NCBI RefSeq assembly: GCF_902859945.1
Contig: NZ_CADIKL010000033.1
Coordinates: 29,657-93,656, forward strand
Source: Paraburkholderia caffeinitolerans
GTDB lineage: Bacteria > Pseudomonadota > Gammaproteobacteria > Burkholderiales > Burkholderiaceae
Length of the DNA stretch: 64,000 bases
Direction: 5' to 3'
Below the pieces are notes generated by a model. That model saw only the letters and a program-made list of their open reading frames with translations, was not told where the DNA came from and did no database searches. The stretch's first letter is position 1. Each line of letters starts with the position of its first letter. The translations under genes were made by a program, and so were the position numbers. Below are positions 25,097 to 35,108 of the stretch, piece by piece.

Positions 25097-27718
25097 ATGA
25101 CGCAATCAACGCTCGCAACGAACGGTCTGAATATCGTCGTCATTGGTCACGGCATGGTGGGCCACAAATTTCTGGAGTGCGTGCTCGCCGACGCCGCAGC
25201 ACTCAACGTGCAGAACCTGCGCGTGACGGTGCTCTGCGAAGAGCCGCGTCCTGCATACGACCGTGTGCATCTCTCCGAATTCTTCGCCGGCAGGTCCGCC
25301 GAAGATCTCTCGCTCGTGAGCGACGGATTCTTCGAGCGCGACGATGTCCGCCGCAGCGTTCGCCTCGTGCTCGGCGCGAAGGCTGTCGCGATCGATCGCG
25401 CAGCGCGCACCGTGAGCGTGTCCAACGGCGAGACGCTTTCGTACGACAAGCTCGTGATTGCCACGGGTTCCTCGCCGTTCGTGCCGCCGCTCGCGGGAAA
25501 CGATCGTACGGACTGCTTTGTTTACCGCACCATCGAAGATCTCGAAGCGATGCGATCACGCGGCGCGAGCGCGAAGTCGGGCGTGGTGGTGGGCGGCGGC
25601 CTGCTCGGGCTCGAATGCGCGAAGGCTCTGCGAGATCTGGGGCTCGATACACACGTGGTCGAATTCGCGCCGCGCCTGATGGCCGTGCAAGTCGACGAAG
25701 ACGGCGGCCGTATGCTGCGCGGCAAGATCGAAGCGCTGGGCGTGAGCGTGCATACGCAGAAAAACACCACGGCAATCGTGGACGGCGAAAGCGCGGCCAA
25801 CCGCATGATGTTCGCCGACGGCACGCATCTCGACGCCGACATGATCGTGTTCTCGGCCGGCATTCGCCCGCGCGACGAGATCGCGCGCGCCTGCGGGCTG
25901 GAAGTGGGCGCGCGCGGCGGCATCGTCATCGACGACGCTTGCCGCACGAGCGACCCCGATATCTATGCGATCGGCGAGTGCGCGCTGTGGCAAGGCCAGA
26001 TCTTCGGCCTCGTGGCGCCAGGCTACGACATGGCGCGCATCGTTGCGAAGGCGCTGGTTAGCGACGTGGGAAGTGTGTTCGAAGGCGCGGACCTGAGCAC
26101 CAAGCTCAAGCTGATGGGCGTGGATGTGGCGAGCATCGGCGACGCGCATGGCAAGACGCCGGGCAGCCGCTCATACCGCTTCGCCGACGAGCGCCGCGAG
26201 GTCTACAAGAAGATCGTGGTTTCCGAATGCGGCAAGCATCTGCTCGGCGCGGTGATGGTGGGCGATGCAAGCGAATACGGCACGCTGCTGCAAATGATGC
26301 TCAACCGCATCGAGCTGCCCGAGTCGCCCGAGTTCCTGATCCTCCCGCAAGCCGATGGCAAGGCCAAGCCCGCGCTCGGCGTGGAGGCGCTGCCCTTGGG
26401 GGCGCAGATCTGCTCCTGCAACAACGTCTCGAAGGCGCGGATCTGCGAGGCGGTGCGCGAAGGCGCGACGAGCATCGGCGCGATGAAGGCCACTACCTGC
26501 GCAGGCGCGTCGTGCGGCGGCTGCGTGCCGCTCGTCACGCAGATCATGAAGGCGGAGATGCGGCGCCAGGGCGTGGCCGTCAACAATCACCTTTGCGAGC
26601 ACTTCCCGTATTCGCGCCAGGAGCTCTATCACCTCGTGCGCGTGGAGAGCATCAAGACCTTTGGCGAACTGCTCGCGAAGCACGGCCACGGGCTCGGCTG
26701 CGATATCTGCAAGCCCGCGGTGGGCGGCATTCTGGCCTCGTGCTGGAACGAGTTCGTGCTCAAGAAGGAGCACGCGAGCCTGCAGGATTCGAACGACTAC
26801 TACCTCGCCAATATCCAGCGCGACGGCACCTATTCGGTCGTACCGCGCATGCCGGGCGGCGAGGTCACGCCCGAGGGCCTCATCGCCGTGGGCATGGTGG
26901 CGAAGAAGTATGGCCTCTATACGAAGATCACGGGCGGCCAGCGCGTGGACCTGTTTGGCGCGCGTGTCGAGCAACTGCCGTTCATCTGGGAGGAGTTGAT
27001 CGACGCGGGTTTCGAATCGGGGCATGCGTATGGCAAGGCCGTGCGTACCGTGAAGTCGTGCGTGGGCTCGACATGGTGCCGCTATGGCGTGGGCGATTCG
27101 GTCGGCCTCGCGATCGAAGTGGAGAACCGCTACAAGGGCCTGCGCGCGCCGCACAAGATCAAGTTCGGCGTGTCGGGCTGCACACGAGAATGCGCGGAGG
27201 CGCAGGGCAAGGACGTCGGCATTATCGCCACGGAGCGTGGTTGGAATCTCTATGTCTGCGGTAACGGCGGCATGAAGCCGCGTCATGCCGAACTGCTCGC
27301 ATCCGATCTCGACGGGGCTACGCTGATCCGCTACATCGACCGCTTTCTGATGTTCTACGTGCGCACGGCGGACCGCCTGCAGCGCACGAGTGTGTGGCGC
27401 GACAACCTCGAAGGCGGCCTCGACTATCTAATCGATGTGGTCGTGCACGACAAGCTGGGTCTTGCTGCTGAACTCGAAGCGGAGATGCAGCTTGTGGTGG
27501 ATACCTACGAGTGCGAGTGGAAGAAGGCCGTGACCGATCCGCAAACGCGCAAGCGCTTCCGTCACTTCGTCAATAGCGATGCGGGCGACCAGCACGTTAC
27601 CTTCGTGGAGGAGCGCGGCCAGATTCGCCCGGCCACGCCCGAAGAACGCCAGCACATTCCGGTGCACGTGCAGCACGAGACGCTTGCCGACATTCCCGTT
27701 GTAATCGAAGTCGTTTGA
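25097..27718 (+). CDS. nirB: Assimilatory nitrite reductase large subunit
   Basis: ATG 25097 gives 873 residues (family about 830-860). The order is an FAD/NAD(P)H domain (IGHGMVGHKFLE, later YDKLVIATGSSPFVPP and GGGLLGLECAKAL), a BFD-type [2Fe-2S] domain with CSCNNVSKARIC and ATTCAGASCGGC near residues 435-475, and a siroheme/[4Fe-4S] nitrite-sulfite reductase domain with CVGSTWCRYG and GCTRECAEAQGKD. It reduces nitrite to ammonium with NAD(P)H in the cytoplasm. It is followed by nirD 36 bases later. Expression appears to need sigma-54 and antitermination. Confidence 0.96.
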   Translation: MTQSTLATNGLNIVVIGHGMVGHKFLECVLADAAALNVQNLRVTVLCEEPRPAYDRVHLSEFFAGRSAEDLSLVSDGFFERDDVRRSVRLVLGAKAVAIDRAARTVSVSNGETLSYDKLVIATGSSPFVPPLAGNDRTDCFVYRTIEDLEAMRSRGASAKSGVVVGGGLLGLECAKALRDLGLDTHVVEFAPRLMAVQVDEDGGRMLRGKIEALGVSVHTQKNTTAIVDGESAANRMMFADGTHLDADMIVFSAGIRPRDEIARACGLEVGARGGIVIDDACRTSDPDIYAIGECALWQGQIFGLVAPGYDMARIVAKALVSDVGSVFEGADLSTKLKLMGVDVASIGDAHGKTPGSRSYRFADERREVYKKIVVSECGKHLLGAVMVGDASEYGTLLQMMLNRIELPESPEFLILPQADGKAKPALGVEALPLGAQICSCNNVSKARICEAVREGATSIGAMKATTCAGASCGGCVPLVTQIMKAEMRRQGVAVNNHLCEHFPYSRQELYHLVRVESIKTFGELLAKHGHGLGCDICKPAVGGILASCWNEFVLKKEHASLQDSNDYYLANIQRDGTYSVVPRMPGGEVTPEGLIAVGMVAKKYGLYTKITGGQRVDLFGARVEQLPFIWEELIDAGFESGHAYGKAVRTVKSCVGSTWCRYGVGDSVGLAIEVENRYKGLRAPHKIKFGVSGCTRECAEAQGKDVGIIATERGWNLYVCGNGGMKPRHAELLASDLDGATLIRYIDRFLMFYVRTADRLQRTSVWRDNLEGGLDYLIDVVVHDKLGLAAELEAEMQLVVDTYECEWKKAVTDPQTRKRFRHFVNSDAGDQHVTFVEERGQIRPATPEERQHIPVHVQHETLADIPVVIEVV

Positions 27719-27754
27719 GTTTTACCGAGTCCCTTCACTTACGAGGAGTACGAA

Positions 27755-28114
27755 ATGAGCCACGTCGCCAGCAACGCAATCGCGCAAGACACCTGGGTTC
27801 CCGTGTGCCAACTCGATGACATCGTGCCCAATACGGGTGTGTGTGCGCTCGTGGGAGGCGAGCAGATCGCGGTGTTCCATATCGACGACGGCGACGCGCG
27901 CGTATTCGCCATCGGCAACTACGATCCGAACTCGCAGGCAGCGGTGCTCTCTCGCGGGCTCGTGGGCAGCCTTGGCGAGCGCATCGTCGTGGCATCGCCC
28001 ATCTACAAGCACCATTTCGATCTCTCGACCGGCGAATGCCTTGAAGATCCCGTGCGGTCGGTGAATGCGTTCGCCGCGCGCGTGGAGAACGGCCAGGTCT
28101 GGGTTTCGGCCTGA
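27755..28114 (+). CDS. nirD: Nitrite reductase small subunit
   Basis: The 119-residue Rieske-like fold protein (VCQLDDIVPNTGVCALV, FAIGNYDP, PIYKHHFDLSTGECLEDP) lacks the two CxH iron-sulfur motifs, as is normal for NirD. It partners NirB. An AGGAG site lies just before the ATG. The nitrate reductase gene starts 29 bases downstream. Confidence 0.95.
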   Translation: MSHVASNAIAQDTWVPVCQLDDIVPNTGVCALVGGEQIAVFHIDDGDARVFAIGNYDPNSQAAVLSRGLVGSLGERIVVASPIYKHHFDLSTGECLEDPVRSVNAFAARVENGQVWVSA

Positions 28115-28143
28115 TTCTCTATAGCCACGGATTCGAGCCGCAC

Positions 28144-31100
28144 ATGACCGAAAAGACCGTCAAGAGCGTTTGTCCGTACTGCGGTGTCGGCTGCGGAATG
28201 GTGCTGCACGTGCAGGACGGCGAAGTCACGAAGATCTCCGGCGACGCCGAGCACCCGAGCAATTTCGGGCGCCTGTGCACCAAGGGTTCGTCGGCGCACG
28301 TGGCGCTGCGCAAGTCCGGGCGGCTCGAACGCGCGTTCGTGCGCCACGCGCGCGACGAAGACCCCGTGCCGCTGCCGCTCGCGCAGGCGATTGCCGATAC
28401 GGCGCGCCGCCTGCGCGAGACGCTCGATAAACACGGTCCCGATGCGCTCTCGTTCTATGTGTCGGGCCAGATGTCGATCGAGGCGCAGTACCTCGTGAAC
28501 AAGCTCGCAAAGGGCTTCGTGGGCACCAACAACATCGAATCGAATTCGCGCTTGTGCATGGCGAGCGCGGGCAGCGGCTACAAGCTCTCGCTCGGTGCGG
28601 ATGGGCCGCCCGGCTCGTATCAGGATTTCGATCGCGCCAATCTGTTCCTCGTGATCGGCTCGAATATGGCGGACTGCCATCCGATCCTGTTCCTGCGCAT
28701 GATGGACCGCGTGAAGGCGGGTGCGAAGCTGATCGTGGTGGATCCGCGCCGCACCGCGACGGCCGAGAAGGCGTCGCTATTCCTGCAGATCAAGGCGGGC
28801 ACCGATCTCGCGCTGCTCAACGGCCTGCTGCATCTGCTGCACGAGAGCGGTCATACGGATGCCTCGTTCATCGAACGGTACACGCACGGGTGGGACGCGA
28901 TGCCGGCCTTCCTCAGCGACTACACGCCCGAGAAAGTCTCGGCAATCACAGGGCTTGCAGAGGCCGACATCCGCCGCGCCGCGCAGATGATCGGCGAAGC
29001 GCAAGAATGGATGAGCTGCTGGACCATGGGCCTGAACCAGAGCACGCATGGCACATGGAACACGAACGCCATCTGCAATCTGCACCTGGCGACGGGCAAG
29101 ATCTGCCGCCCCGGCAGCGGGCCATTTTCGCTCACAGGCCAGCCCAATGCGATGGGCGGGCGCGAGATGGGCTATATGGGACCGGGTTTGCCGGGCCAGC
29201 GCTCGGTGCTCTCGGAAGACGACCGCGCCTTCGTGGAAGACCTCTGGCGTGTGCCGCACGGCACGCTCACGACGCGGCTCGGCGGCGGCACGATCGACAT
29301 GTTCTCGCGCATGACAACGGGGCAAATCAAGGCGTGCTGGATTATCTGCACGAATCCGGTGGCCTCGGTTGCCAACCGGCGCACCGTGATGGAAGGTTTG
29401 CGCACCGCCGAACTCGTGATCGCGCAGGACGCCTTTCTGGACACCGAAACGAATCAGTACGCCGATGTGCTGCTGCCGGGCGCGCTCTGGGCCGAGGCCG
29501 AAGGCGTGATGATCAATTCCGAGCGCAACATGACGCTCATGCAGCAGGCAGTCGAGCCGCCGGGCGAGGCCTTGCCCGATTGGCAAATCATTGCGCGCGT
29601 GGCTTGCGCGATGGGTTACGAGCATGCGTTCAGTTATGCAAGCGCGGCGGAGGTGTTCGAAGAGATCGTGGCGTTTTCGAATCCGAAGACCGGCTACGAC
29701 CTGCGAGGCGCGAGCCACGCGAGGCTGCGTGAGACGCCGTTGCAATGGCCTTGTGCGCCACAGGAACACAAGGCGCAAAGCGACCGCAATCCCATTCGCT
29801 ATTTGAACGACGGCGTGAGCCAGACTCTGCATGAGGACGAAGGCGGCGACCGCCCGCGCATTGTTTTTCCCACGCCGCACGGCAAGGGCGTATTTTTCGC
29901 GCGGCCGCACGTGGCGCCCGCCGAGTTGCCCGATGGCACGTTTCCCATCGTCTTCAATACGGGGCGCTTGCAGCACCAGTGGCACACCATGACGAAGACC
30001 GGCAAGGTGGCCATGCTCAACAAGCTCAATCCCGCGCCGTTCGTCGAGATCCACCCGGAGGACGCGAGTGCGCTAGGCATCGTAGCGAAGGACCGCGTGG
30101 AGGTGCGTTCGCGGCGTGGGCGCGTGGTGCTGCCCGCCGTAGTGACCGAGCGCGTGCAGCCTGGCAACTGCTTCGCGCCGATGCACTGGAACGACGTGTT
30201 CGGCGAGGACCTTTGTGTGAACGCGGTCACGAACGACGCGATCGATTCATTTTCTCAGCAACCCGAACTAAAATTTTGTGCCGTTGCGCTTGCGCGCGTG
30301 GCGCCTGAGCCCGACCTTCTCGTGGCAGACGCGCACGATGCCGGCGTGGCTCATCCGTCTCAGGAACTCGACATGTCCCGAATCGATGCGTTTGCGAATC
30401 TACTCGACCTGGGCGCGGTGGCTGCGCCGGAACTCAACGATACCGAGCGGCGCTATCTCGCGGGTTTTGTCGGCGGGCTGCGCTCGTCGAAGGCCGAGGC
30501 ACAGGGTCGTGCCGTGGCGGTTCCGGTGCTGCCTGCACACGCGCCGTTCCCCGCGAGCACGCGCGTGTGGCTCGATGGCCTGCTGGCGGGGTTGTTCAGC
30601 CGTGGTGAATTACGCATCGAGCCCGCGCTCGAATCGGTCCATTTGCATAACGACGAACCGGTCGAAAAGCCGAGCGCCGTGCGGATCGCCCATACGCGCC
30701 CGAAGGTCGTATTGCTGTGGGCGTCGCAGACCGGCAACGTCGAGTCGCTCGTCGAGCGCTATGCCATGCAACTAATGGAGTCGGGCTTCGAGATCCGCAC
30801 CGCGTGCATGGCCGACTACTCGCTCGCGAATCTGGAGAAAGCACAATACGCGCTGCTGATGACCAGCACCTTCGGTGACGGTGACGCACCCGACAATGGC
30901 GAGTCGTTCTGGTCGGCGCTCAAGGCGGAGCATGCGCCGCGTCTCGCCGCGCTGCGCTATGCCGTGCTTGCGTTGGGCGACCGCAATTACGACCAGTTCT
31001 GCGGCCATGGCCGCAGCCTCGACGCGCGCCTCGAAGCGCTGGGTGCGCAGCGCTTGATGGCGCGTCAGGATTGCGACACGGACTATCAGAACAGCGCGGA

Positions 31101-32328
31101 CGCGTGGCTCGACCGCGTGGTCGTCCGCATCAAGGAAGAGGACGCCGCGCTGCACGCCGTGCCTGCGGGCGGCTCGATTCCCGAGGTGCTGCCCGGCTGC
31201 GCGGCGACCAAAACGCGCCCGGCCGCGTCGCATCTCATTCATAACGTGCGCCTGAACATGAAGGGCGCAGTGAAGGACACGCGCTACTTCTCGCTCGCGA
31301 CAAGCAGCGGCGACGGCGTGGGGCTCGAATACGAAGTGGGCGACGCGCTAGGCGTATGGCCGACCAACTGCCCGGCGCTCGTGGACGAACTGCTCGCGCT
31401 CACGCGCCTTCCGGCCGATGCACCAGTTGACGTGCAGGGCGTGGGCGATATGCGCCTGGCCGACGCGCTCGGCAAGCACTACGAGATCGCGCGTCCTGGC
31501 CCCGATGCGCTCGCGTTCATCGCGTCGCGTGCGCGGGGACAAGGCTTGAGCGAACTGCTGCGCGACGAGCGCAAGAGCGATCTCAAGAACTGGTTGTGGG
31601 GGCAACAACTGGCCGATGTGCTGCACGAGTTCCCCGTCGATCTCTCGGCGAAGGAACTGACCGGCATGCTCAAGCGTTTGCAGCCACGGCTCTACTCGAT
31701 CTCGTCGAGCCCGAAGGCGCACGCGGGAGAAGTCCATCTGACCGTATCGGCGGTGCGCTACAACAATGGCCGGCGCGAGCGCAAGGGCGTAGCCTCCACG
31801 TTCCTCGCCGACCGTGCAGGCGCGGCCAGCGTGCCCGTGTTCGTGCAGAAGAGCACGCATTTCCGGCCGCCGCGCCACGGCGACACGCCGATGATCATGG
31901 TGGGCCCCGGCACGGGCGTCGCGCCGTTCCGCGCCTTCCTGCACGAGCGGCGCGCGCATGGCGATGCGGGCCGCAACTGGCTCTTCTTCGGCGAGCAGCA
32001 CGCGGCCACAGACTTCTATTATCGCGACGAGCTGGAGCACATGCGCGACGACGGCTTGCTCAGCCGGCTCGATCTCGCGTTCTCGCGCGACCAGAAGGAG
32101 AAAGTCTATGTGCAGGACCGCATGCGCGAGCACGGCGCGCAGCTATGGGCGTGGCTGGAGGAGGGAGCGCACTTCTACGTGTGCGGCGATGCGAGCCGCA
32201 TGGCTAAGGACGTGGATGCCGCCTTGAGATCGGTCGTCGCGCATCATGGCGGGATGAGCGATGATGCGGCCGGCGAGTACGTCGGCCAGATGACACGTGA
32301 GCGCCGCTACGTGCGCGACGTGTATTGA
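28144..32328 (+). CDS. nasA: Assimilatory nitrate reductase fused to CysJ-like flavoprotein
   Basis: The 1394-residue fusion begins with a molybdopterin oxidoreductase (about 1-700) carrying an N-terminal [4Fe-4S] motif (CPYCGVGCGMV...LCTKG). It ends that part with a molydopterin dinucleotide-binding domain (NTGRLQHQWHTMTKTGK, MHWNDVFGEDL). Residues about 850-1000 form a flavodoxin-like FMN domain (LLWASQTGNVES, STFGDGDAPDNG). Residues about 1030-1394 form an FAD/NADPH reductase (RLYSISSSP, GPGTGVAPFRAF, YVCGDASRMAKDV). Thus electrons from NADPH can reach nitrate in one polypeptide. Separate NasA plus NasB/NasC proteins are commoner. It is last in the nirBD-nasA operon. Confidence 0.95.
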   Translation: MTEKTVKSVCPYCGVGCGMVLHVQDGEVTKISGDAEHPSNFGRLCTKGSSAHVALRKSGRLERAFVRHARDEDPVPLPLAQAIADTARRLRETLDKHGPDALSFYVSGQMSIEAQYLVNKLAKGFVGTNNIESNSRLCMASAGSGYKLSLGADGPPGSYQDFDRANLFLVIGSNMADCHPILFLRMMDRVKAGAKLIVVDPRRTATAEKASLFLQIKAGTDLALLNGLLHLLHESGHTDASFIERYTHGWDAMPAFLSDYTPEKVSAITGLAEADIRRAAQMIGEAQEWMSCWTMGLNQSTHGTWNTNAICNLHLATGKICRPGSGPFSLTGQPNAMGGREMGYMGPGLPGQRSVLSEDDRAFVEDLWRVPHGTLTTRLGGGTIDMFSRMTTGQIKACWIICTNPVASVANRRTVMEGLRTAELVIAQDAFLDTETNQYADVLLPGALWAEAEGVMINSERNMTLMQQAVEPPGEALPDWQIIARVACAMGYEHAFSYASAAEVFEEIVAFSNPKTGYDLRGASHARLRETPLQWPCAPQEHKAQSDRNPIRYLNDGVSQTLHEDEGGDRPRIVFPTPHGKGVFFARPHVAPAELPDGTFPIVFNTGRLQHQWHTMTKTGKVAMLNKLNPAPFVEIHPEDASALGIVAKDRVEVRSRRGRVVLPAVVTERVQPGNCFAPMHWNDVFGEDLCVNAVTNDAIDSFSQQPELKFCAVALARVAPEPDLLVADAHDAGVAHPSQELDMSRIDAFANLLDLGAVAAPELNDTERRYLAGFVGGLRSSKAEAQGRAVAVPVLPAHAPFPASTRVWLDGLLAGLFSRGELRIEPALESVHLHNDEPVEKPSAVRIAHTRPKVVLLWASQTGNVESLVERYAMQLMESGFEIRTACMADYSLANLEKAQYALLMTSTFGDGDAPDNGESFWSALKAEHAPRLAALRYAVLALGDRNYDQFCGHGRSLDARLEALGAQRLMARQDCDTDYQNSADAWLDRVVVRIKEEDAALHAVPAGGSIPEVLPGCAATKTRPAASHLIHNVRLNMKGAVKDTRYFSLATSSGDGVGLEYEVGDALGVWPTNCPALVDELLALTRLPADAPVDVQGVGDMRLADALGKHYEIARPGPDALAFIASRARGQGLSELLRDERKSDLKNWLWGQQLADVLHEFPVDLSAKELTGMLKRLQPRLYSISSSPKAHAGEVHLTVSAVRYNNGRRERKGVASTFLADRAGAASVPVFVQKSTHFRPPRHGDTPMIMVGPGTGVAPFRAFLHERRAHGDAGRNWLFFGEQHAATDFYYRDELEHMRDDGLLSRLDLAFSRDQKEKVYVQDRMREHGAQLWAWLEEGAHFYVCGDASRMAKDVDAALRSVVAHHGGMSDDAAGEYVGQMTRERRYVRDVY

Positions 32329-32761
32329 ACGTCGGCTTTGACTAGCGCATGCCGGCGCGCACAGCCATCACGCCACATGCGTCGCACATTCATGGCAGCG
32401 CATGACCGGCACGCCGCACGCGGCGTGAGTGCCGCGTGCGCGCGACCCGCTGGCGCGCGGGTGCGTCGCCCAGTCCGGCGAACGGGCCATTCGCTGCGCT
32501 TTTCTGCGCAAACGCATCAGGCATGAGGAGCGCGCAGAGAAACGTCAGGCTGGCGCCTGCCGTGACGGCAATGATGGACATTGCGAAGGCCTCGAACATC
32601 CTGTCCCCCAAACGGTAGAATGATGGCGCGCCGGCCAGCGGTGTCGCCATGCCGGCATTCCGCGCAACTTTGCATCGATTCCATTCTGCGCATCGCGCGC
32701 GAGCGAGTCCAAGACGATATTACGATCGTTGCTATAAGTGCGCCTTATGGAGGCCGCCGCC
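32329..32761. other. Region between nasA and the LysR gene
   Basis: The region contains a strong hairpin with 10-bp perfect arms (32415-32424 and 32431-32440) and no T-tract, possibly a terminator remnant, and a weak small gene on the minus strand. Just upstream of the LysR gene is ACGAT-N6-ATCGT (32713-32728), a possible LysR autoregulatory site. Confidence 0.4.
32390..32599 (-). CDS. Possible small membrane protein
   Basis: From ATG 32599 the frame encodes 69 residues with one good hydrophobic segment (MSIIAVTAGASLTFLCALLM) and an Arg/His-rich tail. It is divergent from the LysR gene. Only composition supports it; it may be spurious. Confidence 0.35.
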   Translation of the reverse strand: MFEAFAMSIIAVTAGASLTFLCALLMPDAFAQKSAANGPFAGLGDAPARQRVARTRHSRRVRRAGHALP

Positions 32762-33661
32762 TTGTTGCTCCGTCCGATCCGCTACGTGCTCACCGTGGCC
32801 GAGTTGAAGAATTTCACGCGCGCGGCGGAAGTGCTGCACGTATCCCAGCCAGCGCTCTCGCAGCAGATTCGTCAGCTTGAAGCCGAATTGGGCGGCGCGC
32901 TTTTCGACCGTAGCGGCCGCACGATCAGTCTCACGGATTTCGGGCGCGTCTATATCGAACACGCTCGCCAGGCGCTCGAACATCTCGACGCGGGCAAGCG
33001 TGCGCTGCAGGACGTGCGTGGCCTGACGCGCGGCTTACTGCGCCTCGCCTACGCCCCCACCTTTGCCGAATACCTGATCGGCCCCGCACTGCGCCGCTTT
33101 CATGCGATGCATCCGGCCATTGCCGTGGAAGTGAGCGAGCGGCCGCTCGACGAGATCGAAGCCGGCCTCGAACGCGACATGCTCGATCTGGGCATCGGTT
33201 TCACCGACGTGCGCTCGGAGAATATCCAGGCCCAGCCGCTATTCGCCGAGCATATTGCGTTGCTCGTGGCGAGCGGGCATCCGCTGGCGCGGCGGCGCAA
33301 TCCGGTCACGTCGGAGCAGCTCGATAACATTCCACTCGCCTTGTTGAGCCCGGATTTCGTGGTGCGAAAATTCGCCGATGCCTACTTCCACGCTCACCAG
33401 TTGAGGCCGCAGGTTCTCGTGCAGGCCAATGCGGTTGGCACCGTGCTCAAGCTCGTGAAGGACGGCTCGCTTGCGACCCTGCTGCCCTCGACGGTGCTGC
33501 GCGAGCACAAGGGTCTGGTGAGCGTGCCCGTGACGCCCGCGCTGCCGCAGCGCACCGTGGCGCTGCTCGCGCGCCGCCGCGCCTCACGCACGGTGGCCGC
33601 GCAGGCGTTCGAGACGCTGCTGTTCGAGATGATTGCCGAGGAAGGGCTCGCGACGGCCTGA
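32762..33661 (+). CDS. LysR-family regulator, CynR-like
   Basis: A TTG start at 32762 with GGAGG 8 bases upstream gives 299 residues, the length of E. coli CynR, and begins MLLRPIRYVLTVAELKNFTR. The winged helix (AAEVLHVSQPALSQQIRQLE) and the DRSGRTISLTDFG linker match CynR closely. The rest is the usual LysR effector domain. No cyanase or carbonic anhydrase gene is nearby, so its target is open. It may concern nitrogen metabolism given the adjacent nas operon. ATG 32747 is an alternative start. Confidence 0.88.
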   Translation: MLLRPIRYVLTVAELKNFTRAAEVLHVSQPALSQQIRQLEAELGGALFDRSGRTISLTDFGRVYIEHARQALEHLDAGKRALQDVRGLTRGLLRLAYAPTFAEYLIGPALRRFHAMHPAIAVEVSERPLDEIEAGLERDMLDLGIGFTDVRSENIQAQPLFAEHIALLVASGHPLARRRNPVTSEQLDNIPLALLSPDFVVRKFADAYFHAHQLRPQVLVQANAVGTVLKLVKDGSLATLLPSTVLREHKGLVSVPVTPALPQRTVALLARRRASRTVAAQAFETLLFEMIAEEGLATA

Positions 33662-33692
33662 GCCGCAGCGTTGTCCCTGGCGCGGCGTGCTT

Positions 33693-33938
33693 CTAGTGCT
33701 GGTGGTGGTGCTGCTGGTGCGTTTTGCGTCGCCAGATTTCGTGGCCGGCGCAGACGGCGAGAAACACACCAAACAGAATCGCGGCCACCGAGGCCGATTG
33801 AGCGCCTGCGTCGGCGTGCACGCCCAGGTGAATCGCGTGGAGCCACAGCCCCGCGCCTGCCGCCACAGCCAGCAGGCCCAGCACAACACCCAGCGCCAGC
33901 ACCGCAAAGGGTTCGCGTGTACGTTGCCGAATCGTCAT
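33693..33938 (-). CDS. Small membrane protein with His-rich tail
   Basis: This 81-residue protein has two transmembrane segments (about 12-33 and 45-63) and ends in the polar sequence RRKTHQQHHHQH, a potential metal-binding tail. It is convergent with the LysR gene. I do not know its family. Confidence 0.6.
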   Translation of the reverse strand: MTIRQRTREPFAVLALGVVLGLLAVAAGAGLWLHAIHLGVHADAGAQSASVAAILFGVFLAVCAGHEIWRRKTHQQHHHQH

Positions 33939-34062
33939 ATCGCTCCCCGATGAGCGTGTCCATGCTCATGCGGGTGGCGAGATGTGCCTCCCGCATGGGG
34001 TAACGATACGCCGCTGCAAACGGCGCGTCATCATGAATCGGGGAGGGCCGTGGGGGGGCCGT

Positions 34063-34986
34063 CTATGCCGCGTGACCGATCCTCGCCCGCGCGACCCGGC
34101 AAGCAGCCAGATCCCACGCGGCACAGCCCACGCTTTTGAAAAAGACCGGCGCCGCAGGCGCAAGGCTTCCTTCGATGGCACCGGCGAGTGCATTCACGTT
34201 CGCCCAGTCGACGCCGGCCTGAATCAGGTCGCCCGCTTCGTGCTTCGCCCCAGCAGGGTCGTCGACAACGACGAAACTGCTGTCCACGGTCGTCTTGCCG
34301 ACTTCCGCCATCGCCGGCGTGAATGCGCCCACGCCGACCACCAGCCGCCCGGCTCGCGCGGGTGCGGTGTATACGGGCGATTGACTCGTCGTGACCGTCA
34401 CGACCACATCGACCGAATCGGGAATATCGCCAGCGAGTGCGCCGAGATTGGGCGCAATCGTGCGCAACGATTCGACAAAGCGCCGCGCGCGTTCCGGCGT
34501 CGATCCCTTGACGAGCATCCGCGCATGCGGGAAGAGCGCCGCAAACGCTTCCACATGATTGACGGCCTGTTTCCCGGTTCCGATGATCAGGATCTCCTTG
34601 GGCGAACCCGCATGCAGGCACATGATGCCTAGCGCGCTAACGGCGGCCGTGCGGCGTCCGGTGACCGTGGGGCCGTCGAGCACGAATAGCATTTCGCCCG
34701 TGAACGCGTCGCATGCAATGACCTGTCCGTGAATGGTGGGGAGTTGCCGCTTGCCATTACCAGGGCAGACATTGACGAGCTTGTGGATGGCGATATCACT
34801 CGCGCTCGAGGGCATCGAGAGCATCACGCCGCCTTCCTGCAACGGAATGACCAGACGCTCAGGACTCACGATCTTTCCGGCGGCGTATTCAACGATGGTC
34901 TCGCGCAGCATTTGCACGAGCGCCGGATAGTCGAGCAGCGCAGCCGTGGCTGGTGCGTCGAAGGTTTTGACTGGGGGAGGGGTCAT
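34063..34986 (-). CDS. Delta1-pyrroline-2-carboxylate reductase (ornithine cyclodeaminase/mu-crystallin family)
   Basis: The 307-residue protein has a Rossmann motif ILIIGTGKQA (about 131-140), the TGRRTAAVSALG segment and GAFTPAMAEV characteristic of the OCD/mu-crystallin family. Members in hydroxyproline gene clusters (LhpI-type) reduce delta1-pyrroline-2-carboxylate to L-proline with NAD(P)H. The nearby trans-3-hydroxyproline dehydratase makes exactly that substrate, so this assignment is preferred over ornithine cyclodeaminase. It is divergent from the GntR regulator. Confidence 0.82.
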   Translation of the reverse strand: MTPPPVKTFDAPATAALLDYPALVQMLRETIVEYAAGKIVSPERLVIPLQEGGVMLSMPSSASDIAIHKLVNVCPGNGKRQLPTIHGQVIACDAFTGEMLFVLDGPTVTGRRTAAVSALGIMCLHAGSPKEILIIGTGKQAVNHVEAFAALFPHARMLVKGSTPERARRFVESLRTIAPNLGALAGDIPDSVDVVVTVTTSQSPVYTAPARAGRLVVGVGAFTPAMAEVGKTTVDSSFVVVDDPAGAKHEAGDLIQAGVDWANVNALAGAIEGSLAPAAPVFFKSVGCAAWDLAACRVARARIGHAA

Positions 34987-35072
34987 GGCTTTGGAGGAGT
35001 CGCTTAAGTGGATTAAATTTAAACCAGATTTGGGCGGTTATCAATCCATGAATCGAGTGTTTAGCCTGAAAG

Positions 35073-35089
35073 TGGTATATTGAAAACCA
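35073..35089. promoter_or_regulatory. Candidate GntR operator
   Basis: TGGT-N9-ACCA lies in the divergent promoter region between the pyrroline-carboxylate reductase and the GntR gene. A related palindrome (TTGGTTTT...AAACCAA) occurs before the substrate-binding protein gene at 38072-38093. The half-sites agree with FCD-GntR preferences, but the spacing differs by one base between the two copies. Confidence 0.4.
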
Positions 35090-35108
35090 ACGCATCGAAA
35101 GATCCAAC

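Noticed and set aside
26171..30054. Minus-strand frames of 370-425 codons opposite nirB and nasA
   Set aside because: They are His/Arg-rich shadows of genes with unambiguous cofactor-binding motifs on the plus strand.
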